Positions 44,405 through 55,142 of a stretch of 64,000 nt of DNA are shown here, one piece after another. The stretch covers positions 16,010,919 to 16,074,918 of the forward strand of contig NC_135724.1 of NCBI RefSeq assembly GCF_964656455.1, in the 5' to 3' direction. The stretch comes from Halichoerus grypus. Its lineage: Eukaryota; Chordata; Mammalia; Carnivora; Phocidae. Position numbers and translations under genes: made by a program. Within the stretch, counting starts at the first letter, position 1. Each line of letters begins with the position of its first letter. Under the pieces are notes generated by a model. That model saw only the letters and a list, made by a program, of their open reading frames with translations. It did not search any database and was not told where the DNA came from.

Positions 44405-44492
44405 GTCTATGGCCCTACCACCTTGAATACACCCGATCTCATCTGATCTCAGAAGCTAAGCAGGGTCAGGCCTGGTTAGTATGCGGATGGGA
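44405..44492 (+). pseudogene. 5S rRNA pseudogene, 3'-truncated, inserted in L1
   Basis: GTCTATGGCCCTACCACCTT, GAATACACCCGATCTCATCT, GATCTCAGAAGCTAAGCAGG, GTCAGGCCTGGTTAGTATGC and GGATGGGA align with bases 1 to about 88 of the vertebrate 5S rRNA (about 120 nt). There are around a dozen substitutions, most of them CpG-type transitions. The A-box (AAGCTAAGCAGGGTC, 44453-44467) is intact; the C-box is cut off and the 3' third is missing. The insert is bounded by a 12-bp repeat of L1 sequence, GGATTAAAGATC (44391-44402) and GGATTAAAGACC (44490-44501), consistent with a target-site duplication. There is no poly-A at its end. It cannot give a normal 5S rRNA. Confidence 0.93.
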
Positions 44493-44560
44493 TTAAAGAC
44501 CTAAATGTGAGACAAACTATTAAAAAATCCCAGAAGAGAGAGCACGGGTAGTAACTTCTC

Positions 44561-44959
44561 TGGTATTGGCCATAGCAATGTTTTTCTAGATACTAGACAC
44601 TGAGAAAAGTAAAACATTTTGAAACTTTAGGATTTAGGAAAATACGTAATGCATGATGGTGGCATCATTTCCAGTGTGATTCATTTCAATCTGTTATGCT
44701 TTAGAAATAGATTCTCTGGGGCTGACACATACTTAAGATTTTCAAGTATTTTTCATCTTTACTACTTTCATATTAGAAAAAAATCCTAACAACCAGCATA
44801 AAACCCTTATGATTTGTAATTATGAATGTTTGACAGTCCTGATATTAACACTGAAATCAAGTAACTGTTTCCCAAGATAGCTGGGGGTAGCATATGTTCA
44901 TTCCATCTCTCCATTTTGTATAAAGTAAAATACACTTAAAAAAGGTTTCTCAGTCTCTT
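44561..44959. other. No gene recognised
   Basis: AT-rich unique sequence between the L1 and the SINE. Confidence 0.45.
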
Positions 44960-45131
44960 GGGGCGCCTGGGTGGCTTAATCGTTAAGCGTCTGCCTTTGG
45001 CTCAGGTCATGATCCCAGGGTCCTGGGATCAAGTCCCACATTGGGCTCCCTCCTCGGCAGGAAGCCTGCTTCTCCCTCTCCCACTCCCCCTGTTTGTGTT
45101 CCTGCTCTCGCTATCTCGGTCTCTGTCAAAT

Positions 45132-45164
<33 letters not shown>
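44960..45164 (+). mobile_element. Can-SINE with long pure poly-A tail
   Basis: Sense copy GGGGCGCCTGGGTGGCTTAA ... CTCTGTCAAATAAATCTTAA, followed by an uninterrupted A-run of about 26 bases (45139-45164). The long pure tail and high similarity to the young type suggest a recent insertion. A clear target-site duplication is not obvious. Confidence 0.93.
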
Positions 45165-46145
45165 CCAGTTATGGGGACATTTGACTTTTACACATAGTTA
45201 AGTATGGTTCAAATTGGTTATCTTAGGTGTCTTAGATTTTTAAAGATAAATGGGTCTTAGATCTACTTATACAGACCTGTCTTTGAGGCGAGTGATAGAA
45301 TATCTATCAGTGAATTTATTGTGTCTGAGTAATCCTGACATGATTACTTCAGGCCCTGGGCCTTGGACCTTCTCCGTGGGCAGGGAATAATGGATCCAAT
45401 AAGAGCATGTTTGGACATGGGGGCCCCAAGCTCAGCATGGTTCAGTTCTGACATTAGTAATCCCCAAGTCAGAGGTATTGTCTCAAAAAGTGTTTCTGCT
45501 GACATGGATGCCTTATGAGCCTAGAAATGGAAAACCTAATGGCAGAATTCTCTAGGAAAAGGTGTTGGTTGGAGTCAGAGGCCAGCCAGGCAACCCAGAA
45601 TCAGGGAAGATCTCCAGAAGAAGGACCTCGAGTGGTGTTTGCCTCCGGCTTCCATTCCTCCTCCTGCCCTGTGACCTGTTCTTGGCCAAAGATAGGCAGT
45701 CTGCTGGCTCTGATGGAAAATTGCATTTCTCTTCATTTAAAATAAACTCACCCTTCTTGTGTTTCCTGTTCCTTTTCTCAGCACTGACTTCAGTCTAAGG
45801 AGTGTATGTTGGGGGGTGGGGGGTGCCCTTGCCAAAGGCTGGGCTTATGGTGAAGCACGTGCCGTCTTCAAAGGTGGTTTTGCTCAACAAAGAATCTTAG
45901 ACCAAAACCTGTGAGTGTTATCAAAGTTAGCTTAGGCATTCAGTAACTCTTCCTTTGATGTCAAAAGTGTGCAGGGAGTGATGGGAAATGAAAAAGAAAG
46001 GTGTGTGGTTCCTGTTTCTAAGGAGATGCCAGAATAATTCTTTCAGCACCACCCCCCTGCCCCCGTCGCACGAAATGACAATCGGTGATGATCGTGGGCA
46101 TCACGGCCGTCCCACCACTGTCTTGTCAGTCCTGTGGTGTGGCAC
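45165..46145. other. No gene; G-rich motif
   Basis: Unique sequence. A run GGGGGGTGGGGGG lies at about 45811-45823. Frames of 76-78 codons at 45515-45798 overlap in two phases and have no recognisable family. Confidence 0.4.
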
Positions 46146-46292
46146 TTTGGACTCTGGCTGCACGTTAGAATCACCTGGGAGCTTTCAGGAATGCTGATGC
46201 TTGGGCTCCAGTCCCAAAGGTCCTCATGTGATTAGTCTGGGGTGAAACTGGACAGCTGGATTTGTGCGGCCGAGTTTGAGGATCAGCGGCTT
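46146..46292 (+). mobile_element. MER5-type hAT-Charlie remnant
   Basis: GCACGTTAGAATCACCTGGG, AGCTTTCAGGAATGCTGATG, GGGCTCCAGTCCCAAAGGTC, GTGATTAGTCTGGGGTGAAA and CGAGTTTGAGGATCAGCGGC match MER5A-like order. Non-coding. Confidence 0.75.
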
Positions 46293-46309
46293 CATGTCCA
46301 CCCAGAGAG

Positions 46310-46440
46310 GCAGACAAGACAGGTGCTGTTATGACTCTCACTCAGCACATGTGAAAGCTAAAGCCCAGAGTGAGGTACTGACCTGCCCGACATTACCCAA
46401 TTAGTCAGTGGCAGAGTTAGGCCGGAAAACAAAGCCTTCG
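46310..46440 (-). mobile_element. MIR SINE, antisense
   Basis: GTGAAAGCTAAAGCCCAGAG, TGACCTGCCCGACATTACCC and AGTCAGTGGCAGAGTTAGGC follow antisense MIR order. Confidence 0.65.
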
Positions 46441-46679
46441 ATCCAAGTGGACTTTCAAATTAAATTTGGCAGTTCATTTATCACACTGTGGCCATTGTGT
46501 GAAATTCTTTGGTTATTACCTTAAAAATCCATTTCTGGGAAATGTAATGCAACTTGTTTAACCCTGGACTCCCCCCAACCTTAACGGACTGTCTCCCATG
46601 CACCAAGCTTCTGGTGCCAGGTGGGAGGAGGATGAAGGCGACCAGGCCCTTGGAAGAGCCAGGACTCTGAAGGAATGGA

Positions 46680-46682
<3 letters not shown>

Positions 46683-46710
<28 letters not shown>

Positions 46711-46865
46711 TATTTGACAGAGACAGAGCAGGAACACAAGCAGGGGCAGAGGGAGAAGCAGGCTTCCCGTGGAGCAGGGAGCCCGATGTGGGACTCGATC
46801 CTAGGTCTCTGGGATCATGACCTGAGCCGAAGGCAGACGCTTAACGACTGAGCCACCCAGGCGCC
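46683..46865 (-). mobile_element. Can-SINE, young type, intact TSD
   Basis: Antisense copy with a long T-run and AAGATTTTATTTGACAG, ending GAGCCACCCAGGCGCC. The duplication CTGAAGGAATGGATTT lies at 46667-46682 and 46866-46881. The body lacks the GAGTGGGAGAGGGAG block (GCAGGGGCAGAGGGAGAAGC). Confidence 0.95.
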
Positions 46866-46881
46866 CTGAAGGAATGGATTT

Positions 46882-47679
46882 GACATGGAGCCTCTGAGGG
46901 AGTTTCACAAGAGACAAACCCCAGCCAAGATGGCACTACCTCTCTCTAGCCCGGGGGTCCTGTTTCCTCCCTGAGGAGCCATAATCCCAAAGAAGGGAAA
47001 GGGGCAGCTCTTCTTCCCTTTGTCATGTTCTCAATGTCTAGATTTGAATCGGATCCAACTTTGCAAGTGTTTTAGATAATGCTGCTTAACCTACAATCCC
47101 TCACCTCAGAGTTTGTGCTAACCACATTTGGGGTTTCCCATAAATCCTCTTGCTTCACCATTTCTCAGGGCCTCCGCTGGCTCACCTTCTGTCTTTTCCC
47201 CATTTTTGCCAACTTTGCATTTAAGACCAGAATCCTCAAACCTGTCATCTCGATGTCCCTCCCTCCCTCTCTGTTCAACACCACGAGCTCCCCTGACCCC
47301 ACAGCAGCCCCCACTCATTTGCCAAGGCTGCCCACATTGTCTAGCTCTGGAGGGTTCTAAGGAGCTTGTCTCTCACTGGCCCACATGAGGAGTCCTCGGT
47401 TGGGAGGGAGGCACCAGCGGTGTGCTAGCCAGGAGGCGGCCAGGCCATCCGTTCGTGTGACATCTGCCTTGTTGGATCACAGTAAGGCTTGGTCGGCTTT
47501 GGCCCCCATGACTTCCTTAGAATTTCCTCTTGATCCTGATATGGCCATGGTGGTGGTTCTTTGTAAGTAATCTTTTATGACTAAAGTCTCCTTAGAAAGC
47601 CTCGCCTTCTTGTAAAGAAGCTTGCTTGCTTGCTTTCATTTTTTTTTTTTTGTTCCTTTTCCTCCTTTTCATATATTGA
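46882..47679. other. No gene recognised
   Basis: Unique sequence with pyrimidine-rich parts. Overlapping frames of 61-93 codons at 47079-47570 are in different phases without recognisable domains. Confidence 0.4.
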
Positions 47680-48540
47680 ATGCTTACAGTGTGCACTGTT
47701 TTAACTATGCTGACAAAGCTGTGTGGATCTTGCCTTCTAAGGTGGTATCTGTGAGGCGGGGAAGGACATCTATTTAACACCTTCTTTGTGCCAAGAATAA
47801 TCTCCTACTTCATGGAACAAACAGTAGGTTAAATAAATATGCTAAGTATTGTGTCCATAAAGAATAAAGCAGCTCCTGACTCTGCTCACAACCTAGTTAG
47901 GAAATAAAATTATAGTTTGATACAGCCCAGGTGTAGAGTAAGGGCAATGAAAAGACGTGGAAGAAGGGATCAGTTTGTTTTTCCCCTGACGGTCGATCTG
48001 CTTGACCAGTTGCAGATGACATCAGAAATGACCCTCGAAGAAGGAATAGCATCTGATAAGTGGACAGAGAGGAGAAGGAACTGGGTGGGCCACAGTGTGG
48101 AGCATGGGTGAGCATGGTGTTAGAAACAAGAACAGGGGATTCTGGGAATAAAACGAAGTAAATCTTTGAACAGCCTTACAAATCCTAAGGGATGACCCTG
48201 AAGATAATCAGAAACCGTGTCCAGTTTTACAGCTCAGTGGTTGACTCCAGTAGAGCTTTGTGTTCAGCGAGTGATCACTTTGGTGGTGTAGTGTGGAGGA
48301 CGTATACAGGGGACACTGGTTAGGACTGAACTGTGGGTCGTCTTCTCATCAAGACCGGATGTGTTCAGGTGTCCACCCTAGGTAGGGCAGGTGAAGGAGA
48401 GGGCAGGAGGCAAGACCGGACGCATGGTTGTCAGACGTTTATAATTGGACGTGCTGAGTGAGGAGAGGAAGGAGTCACTGGAGGCTTGGGTTTCTGACTG
48501 GGACATCTGGATGTGCCATTCAGTAAGAACAGAAATATGC
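47680..48540 (+). mobile_element. Ancient dispersed repeat, purine-rich (copy 2)
   Basis: TGAATGCTTACAGTGTGCAC, CACAACCTAGTTAGGAAATA, GATACAGCCCAGGTGTAGAG, GTGAGCATGGTGTTAGAAAC, GATCACTTTGGTGGTGTAGT and GAGGAAGGAGTCACTGGAGG keep the word order of the same unnamed old repeat as at 34.9 kb (progressing from its 'number of entries' head to its middle). Strongly diverged. The frames here are chance. Confidence 0.4.
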
Positions 48541-49346
48541 TAAAGTTGTGATTTGGACACGTTTCTCACATGTTAACATTTGTTCTGAAACCAACCCTGA
48601 GATGTGTAGGTGGGGTGGGTCATGTCACTCGGCTTTATATCAAGTTAGTGGAAGTCAGGAAAACTGTCATCAGCTCAACTTTTGAACTGTGACCACAGAG
48701 GCCAAAAAAGCCTTGAGAAAGACTGCATGAGCCAAAGAAATGGAAACTCCAACCTTGGCTTGAAGGAAGTGAGCTGCAATCCCAGTGTCCAGACTTCCAG
48801 TATTGAGAAACTGGTAACCTGTACTTAACGCTGGGGATGTGGGCTGTGAGGCCATTCCTTCTGGACTGGGTTGACATAACAACCATAACATGGGATGCTG
48901 AGAAAAATTGCCCCACTTCTCTGCTGCTCCAGATTGTGGCCAATGTGCAAATCCAGCCAGCTGAAAAATATCCCCCAAATCCAGTGTGGAAGGAAGCTTA
49001 AATTATTTGGGAAGGCATGATTGTTTCTTTAGTGGATTAAGTGTGTGTTAAGTAAGAACTAAGTAAATCAAACATTCTTTTTTGGTTAAAGACCAATCTG
49101 TGTACATTTGTTATTTTAAATTGGTGGCATTTAAAATTATAAAAATGTTGCCCAGGACAGAAAAATATCCTTATGCTTATATTTAAAATAGGTAATTGAG
49201 TAAAAGGTTTAGACTTATGTTAACAAGTGTGGGATACATGAGAGACATTAGTAACTGATTATATTGAGATTTTAAGTTAAAACATTCAGAGCATAATTTG
49301 TGAACTCCCTCTTAATTGTTAAAAGATGCTTATATAGATTTGTAGG
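48541..49346. other. No gene recognised
   Basis: Two overlapping 102-codon minus-strand frames in different phases at 48635-48978 cover the same DNA, which argues against either being real. The rest is AT-rich. Confidence 0.4.
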
Positions 49347-49355
49347 TGGAACTTT

Positions 49356-49538
49356 TTTTTTTTTTTTTTTTTTTAAGAGGGAGAGTTGGGGGCAGGGGAA
49401 GGCCAGAGGGAGAATATTAAGCAGACTCCATGCCCAGCTCAGAGCCTGACATGGGGCTCGATCTCACAAGCCTGAGATCACGACCTGAGCTGAAATCAAG
49501 AGTCGGACACTTAACCGACTGAGCCACCCAGGCACCCC
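49356..49538 (-). mobile_element. Old-type Can-SINE, intact TSD
   Basis: Antisense old subtype with AGCAGACTCCATGCCCAGCT, GAAATCAAGAGTCGGACACT and GAGCCACCCAGGCACCCC. The duplication TGGAACTTT lies at 49347-49355 and 49539-49547. Confidence 0.93.
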
Positions 49539-49547
49539 TGGAACTTT

Positions 49548-50166
49548 AATTCTTAAGGCGGGATTTGGATTTGTAAACCTGAATACATTGAATATTAACT
49601 TTTAAAGTAACAAATTCAGAAGTAACTTTTGAACTTTTAAGTGTTACAGAAACCACTCTGGAGAATATGAAAGAATATGTGCATTACAGTTTGTGCAGTG
49701 ACCCTGTGGGTCGTGACAAATGATAACCACACGGTGACCAGGGCACAGTTATCTGTATACATATGCAGCCCCCGGTCTTTGCTCCTGTCACTTCCCCAGA
49801 AGTGCAGGTCTTTGCCCTGCCGCCCCCCCCTCCCATTCAGGCCCTGGTCAGGGAGCCTCTGTCTGCTCTGACTTCCTTTAGGGTTTTAAGGTCCATACCA
49901 TGTAATTTTACTTAATTATATGCCCTCTTGTCAGTCTCAAATTCTTTCAGTGTAAGTCTTGTCTTCCCAACCAGAGCAGGAATTATCTTTTTATTCTCCC
50001 ATCATACCTCTAACCAGCCATCTAATAGGTTTTTTAAAAGCATGCAGAAGAAAAGCCCACCTGGGTTTGAGTTCTTTTCCCCCAAAACCATGGTCATGTA
50101 TGCAGGGAAATCACGGGAGGTGCATTTTCAGAATCCTTTACATCTGTGGTTCCTACAGCACAGGGG
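49548..50166. other. No gene; weak L2-like end
   Basis: Unique apart from about 49850-49990, where CCAACCAGAGCAGGAATTAT recalls an L2 3' end. The frames at 49928-50224 run into the MIR and are chance. Confidence 0.35.
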
Positions 50167-50330
50167 AGAAGGCTTCAGAATACCGGGGTTCCCATCTGGG
50201 CTCCATTACTTGTTAGCTCTGTGAACTTGGCTAATTTATTTGGGCATTCCAAGCCTCCGTTTCTGCAGCCCCTTAGCCCAGCGCCTGCCGAATAACAGAG
50301 CTCCATAAATATTCATTGTTATTGTTGCTG
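50167..50330 (+). mobile_element. MIR SINE, sense
   Basis: CATCTGGGCTCCATTACTTG, TTAGCTCTGTGAACTTGGCT, TCCAAGCCTCCGTTTCTGCA and AGAGCTCCATAAATATTCAT follow MIR order to its tail. Confidence 0.75.
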
Positions 50331-52249
50331 CTGCGTTTTCGGGAAGAAGGGAATGGTGCCCCTTCCAGCTAGACCTCTTCCTTGCCTCTGACCAGGCCAG
50401 AGAGGAGGGGGAGCAGCTGGGGCAGCCCTTGTTCCCTCTTTCACAGCCCTGGGCTTGCTGTGGCCTGTTGGGCTGCCCTGGAGAAGGCAGGAGGAAGGTT
50501 CGGGTTCTCTCTGGAACACCTTATTCTAAGATGGCAACACAGTGCCGGATGGAGGGAGGGTTCAGTGTAGTCTGAAAAACCATTGCTTTTGCCAGAGGAT
50601 TAACTAGATAAAGATCTTTATTTGACGCTTGATCTCTGCCCTGATCACTCTTGTCTTACTCAAAGGTGAGTGAAAACTTAAGAAACCATCCTTTAGGTCC
50701 ACACTGTAGATTTTCTGCTTTGACCTGCGAATTCCAGGAACTCTTAGCAGGGGACTCCACTGGCTCAGGGGTGTGAATGATCAGCAAAGCCCCAGCAGTC
50801 CGTCACACCTGAGCCAGGCTCAGAAGTGTGCAGACTGAATAGCTTTCAGTCAGCAAAGTAGGTAGATCTTGCCCTGCTCCTAAGACTTTTTAGACCTCTG
50901 TCTTCTCAGTGACTATATACTTGAATCAGCATATGCTTCAGCCTGAACTTTATGCTTAAGCCTTTAGCTCAATATCATGAATGCCATTTTTCTGGCCTCA
51001 GAAATGCTTTTTGACAGCTCTCTGCTTTGCCCAAGCATGGGGATGTCCTAAAAAGTGTTTTGAATTTTTTCTGCTTTCTGAAAAGCTCAGGTTTACTGTG
51101 CTTTTCCTTCTGAGCTGTGCTCAGAGGGGCCGAGAGAGAAGCTCCCACAAGCAGGTGCCGTGGGAGTCCTTTCCCGTGTTATCACTCTAGTCCTTGGGGG
51201 CACGCTTGCCAGCTCTCTGCTGGGAGTGTTGATGCTGAGGACACCAGCTGAGTGACACCTGATAACTGACAAAAGACCTGCATTGATGGCGGGGCTCCCC
51301 TATGAGACTACATTGTTCGCACGTTGGGAGAGCCAGAGCCAGCTGTGACATCAGTCAGTGATGTCTCCGTAACTTCCAGGTGCATGGACCTTCCAGCTCT
51401 TTGAAAACAAGCCTGCTGTTGCAGATGCTGTCACTTCCTCCTCTTTGTGCTCAAGCATGAGACCTACACAGTAAAAGCAATTCAGAAAGGCGAGTCAATC
51501 TGATTCAAAGGATATTGGCTTGGGGACATCTCATAAGGTCATTGTTGTGCTTAAAGAGGCCCTTTGGGTTGTGCCTGTGTTGAGCACTTGTCCCTGTCCT
51601 GTTGGCAGCTCAGGAATCTCCCCAGGGACTTTGGTAGGGAGGGAGAGGAGCTGTATGCTGAACTTCACTTTTCTAGCTGGCTCTGCAGAGAGGACGAGCC
51701 TTGTCACCTTTGGTCTCCGTCTGAGGCTCAGCCCAGCTCATGTATCCACCTAGGGGTTGGTGGGGTTATTTTCTGAGCCAGCTCTGGAGCCCTCTAGGGA
51801 AATGGCTGCAGGCGCCAATGCTGCTTTTCCTGTTGGAAGGCAGGTCAGACAAGTGCGGTTATGTAATGTGCATGAAACAAAAGCCCGTCTGAGAACGAAC
51901 ACGAACAATCCAGTTAAAGTGCAGTATGTGCCAATTCTGGGGGATTCCACAATCTTTTATTCTGAATTTTATCAAATGTTCCTTGAGGATAAGATTTCCT
52001 ATGGCCAGAGTCTAGGAATCCTTTCTGTTCTAGTGGTATCTTGGTCTGTAACATGATTACAGGGTGGCTTTTTGGGAAGAACGGGTGAGGAGGGACAGAG
52101 TCTAGAACAATGGTCTTCGCATAATAAGGTCTGTTTTTAGAAATTACCTTTAAGCCATTTACCAAATAATATATACCAAAAATATAAAACCTACAGTAAA
52201 GGCCCTTCTAACAGGTTAAGATATGAAATATTTCAGTAGTGAACGTACC
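50331..52249. other. No gene recognised
   Basis: The longest repeat-poor stretch in the right half. A 99-codon frame (51757-52056) and frames at 51520-51776 have no recognisable domain, and antisense frames overlap them. I see no RNA gene. Confidence 0.4.
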
Positions 52250-52735
52250 CCTTGGTCACCCCTCCCTGATTTCAGCCCCCTATTCCAGCCACACTGAGCC
52301 ACGATCCTGAATTTAGTATTTGTTATTCCCACATATTCCTTATATTTGATTACTTATGTATGTATTCCCTAAGTGACATATAGTATTATTTTTCATGTTA
52401 TGTTTCCTATAAATAGGACTTTTTTTTTTTTTTCCACTTAACATTAGGGGCTATATCCATGTTGACCCAGATAGTTCTAGTTACCCCCATTTCAATTTCC
52501 TATGATCTCCCATTGTAGCAACATCCCAAAGTCGGAGAAAGAATATTTATTGATGTGGAAATATTTCGTTTGTATTTTCTTGGTAGTAAGTGGAAATCTT
52601 TCTCTTGTCTAATCATACTGAAGTATTGTGAATATTGTGCCTACTCTCCATAGCTGGATCATTGCCTGTATGGGTAGATGGGTGTAGCTTATATTTTGGA
52701 AATTTTATGCTTTAGCAATATTTTGTATTAGGAGA
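52250..52735 (-). mobile_element. Possible ancient L1 3' region, antisense
   Basis: The T-run followed by CCACTTAACATTAGGGGCTA, TATCCATGTTGACCC and CCCATTGTAGCAACATCCCA resembles antisense L1M 3'-end text (cacttaacattatatcttgg...tccatgtc...). Weak. Confidence 0.35.
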
Positions 52736-52739
52736 GGTG

Positions 52740-54120
52740 TAGACCCTTTCAGAAAAAGCCTTTTCAATACTTCATCAAATCTGAGCACATGAAGAATGGA
52801 CTGGAGGAGGGTGAAACTGGATAGGGGGTAAAGATAATTGTATGGTAAATTAGGCCAGGAAGTATGATAGTCCTTGACTACACATGGTGACAGGGATTGA
52901 GAGACCTATAAAGATCTGAGAACTAGTAAGAGGGTAGAACCTGTAGTACTTGGTAGACCAGATGTGGAGGAGATGAGAATGATTTCTGTCTGGCTTTGGT
53001 CCATTAGGTGAATAATGGAACCATTTTCCAGCACATGGGATTCCTAAGAAACAGCCATTTTAGGGGCACCTGGGTGGCTCAGTCATTAAGTGTCTGCCTT
53101 TGGCTCAGGTCATGATCACGGGGTCCTGACATCGAGCCCTGCCTCAGGCTCCCTGCTCGGTGGGAAGCCTGCTTCTCCCTCTCCCACTCCCCCTGCTTGT
53201 GTTCCCTCTCTCGCTGTCTCTCTCTGTTGAATAAGTAAAATCTTAAAAAAAAAAAATTTTAGTGGCAATGAGGTTGGATAATGATTAATTTTGGACTTGT
53301 TGAATTTGAGCTGCTTGCAACATATGAGAGAGATATCCAGTAAGCAGTTATATATATGAGTCTGGGAACAAGAGAGACATGTGAGCTGGGGATAGACTTC
53401 TGGGAATCACTGGCAAGTGAATGGTTGGTGAAGCCACAGAAGTAGCTGAGACTCCAAGATGGAGTGTGTATGCTGGGAAGGGAAAATGGCTGAAGACCAA
53501 ACCCATCAGAACACAAAGAGGAGCCGCAAAGCAGTGTGGAAGGTAGAGGCCTAAAAAAAAGGAGGGAGAAAAGTGCTATCCTGAAGACGGATGGAGAAGT
53601 TTCAAGGAAGAGGAGTTGGTCAACAGATCAGAGGTGACAGAAAAATCAAGTTGGGCAAGAATTCAAAGAAGTCTGTTGCATATAGCATCAAAGAGGACAC
53701 TGGTAATCTTCGGGAGAGCTGTGTCAGTGGAAGGGTAAGGGAGGGAACCAGATGATGAATCAGCAAAGACTGGGTAATGAGATAAAGGAGACAGCAAAGA
53801 GATGTTGAAATACTGTTTCAGGAGGTTTGGTTGGGCCTGAGAAACTGATGGCAGCAAGAGAATAACAGTAGGATTGAGGAGACTTGTTTTGAACATAGGA
53901 GAGGCATGAACATGTTTATATGCCAAAGGGAAAGATCCAGTGTAGAGGGAAGACTTGAGAGAGGAGGTAATTGATGAATAAGAAGGAATCGAATCCAAAA
54001 CAAAAGGGGAAGGATCAACCTTGGGTAAGAAAAGATTTATATCCCACTGAGAAGGAATGGCAAAGGAAGAGACTGGTGGGGGAGGGGGATAAATTTGTAA
54101 TTGGGAGGCTGGGAAGTTGA
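52740..54120 (+). mobile_element. Ancient dispersed repeat, purine-rich (copy 3), split by a SINE
   Basis: GAATGGACTGGAGGAGGGTG, TTTTGGACTTGTTGAATTTG, ATATCCAGTAAGCAGTTATA, ATATGAGTCTGGGAACAAGA, GTCAGTGGAAGGGTAAGGGA and GGAGAGGCATGAACATGTTT followed by ATATGCC give the fullest copy of the unnamed repeat seen at 34.9 and 47.7 kb. Minus-strand frames of 66-111 codons run through it and are chance. A Can-SINE (53063-53255) interrupts it. Confidence 0.55.
53063..53255 (+). mobile_element. Can-SINE, sense
   Basis: GGGGCACCTGGGTGGCTCAG ... CTCTCTGTTGAATAAGTAAA with an A-rich tail. A short duplication ATTTTAG flanks it (53057-53063 and 53256-53262). Confidence 0.93.
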
Positions 54121-54223
54121 GGATGTTTCTACCGCTTTACCTCTGCAGATACCTTTGCTCACCACTACCGATCCTGAAGAACTTCTAATCGTCTTACAAG
54201 AGTCATTTAGCATTCCTCAAGAG

Positions 54224-54400
54224 CTGCACTGTCCAACATAGCCACCTGTGGCTATTTAAACTTACCTTTAAAATTTTTAATTTAGTTCCTAAATACACTA
54301 GCCACATTTCAAAGATGCGCTAGCCACATAGTGGCCACCATACTGAGCATCAGAGCTGTAGAATATGTCCAACATTGCAGAAAGTTCTTTTAACCAGTGC
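54224..54400 (+). mobile_element. hAT-Charlie-type non-autonomous element
   Basis: GCACTGTCCAACATAGCCAC, CTGTGGCTATTTAAACTTAC, TTTAATTTAGTTCCTAAATA, CACTAGCCACATTTCAAAGA and GCTAGCCACATAGTGGCCAC followed by GCAGAAAGTTCTTTTAACC match a familiar mammalian hAT MITE ('actgtccaatatggtagccac'). The exact MER name is uncertain. Confidence 0.65.
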
Positions 54401-55142
54401 TGGGCTGGAGTCCTCCCTGGAAATTCCCCCACTAAAACCCAAGCCTGGCCGGCTGTATTAGACCTTCATTCTCTGAGCTCCTCGGTTAGGGTATTGATAT
54501 CTATTCAGCTCAGTGTCAACTACTTAAAAGACAATTCAACAATATATAAAACTTTATATTCCAGTAGCTAGATCAGTGTATGGTTCACAAAGAATGGTGG
54601 ATAAATGGCCGTTGAAAATTCAGATGAACAAACTGAAGAGTGAATGAATGGGTGTATCAGCCTTAAGTCTTCGGGCCTTAAGACAGTGAAGCTTGGGGTT
54701 CTGTAGGGATTTGACTGGTGGTCATCCATTCACAATAAACACCTTATTTATATTAAAGCTCCAATTGCAATGCTCACAGGCCATGTGTCAAAGTATCTCA
54801 GAAATCCTTAACTTCCTTGAGTAGTTGACAAATTTTACCTTCAAAGAACCTTTTCCAGATTATTCCTTTGCTGATATAAAATTGGGCCTCCTCCTTATGC
54901 TTCTCCTGGCAGTAGGCAGTAAAGACCGAAGGCAGCTCTTCTCCTTCGAAATGCGAAGATAGTATTTGGTAGGATGAACACTAAATCCTTTTATCTGCTA
55001 TTAACGCATTGGCCAAAGTTTGTTATATAATCTGTTTAGTGCAAGCCGGAAGTAGAGCTCTAGGGGATCTGGAACACAGGAAAATTCATTGTAGTGTTGA
55101 CCTATAAGGAGTCAAAACCTGGAAAAAGAGTTTTGTAAATAA
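54401..55142. other. No gene recognised
   Basis: Unique sequence with no supported frame, repeat or RNA gene. Confidence 0.45.

Larger units (their letters stand above)
41975..44560 (+). pseudogene. L1 ORF2 fragment, defective (sense)
   Basis: About 2.6 kb of old mammalian L1 ORF2 in sense orientation. It runs from the late endonuclease part (AATATTTATGCACCCAAC), through the region before the reverse transcriptase and the RT, to the C-terminal part (TTGGCCATAGCAATGTTTTT), where it ends without a 3' UTR or poly-A. Frameshifts and stops break it into frames at 42164-42481, 43563-43793, 43987-44256 and 44261-44446. In the 43563 frame the catalytic F-A-D-D-type box reads F-T-Y-D, so the first metal-binding aspartate is lost. 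It carries a 26-bp inversion (43927-43952) and a 5S-derived insert (44405-44492). It is dead and truncated at both ends. Confidence 0.92.

Noticed and set aside
44405..44492. Functional 5S rRNA gene
   Set aside because: Lacks the 3' third including the C-box, carries about a dozen changes and has no T-run terminator.
48635..48978. Two 102-codon minus frames
   Set aside because: They overlap almost completely in different phases and neither resembles a known protein; a real coding region would favour one.
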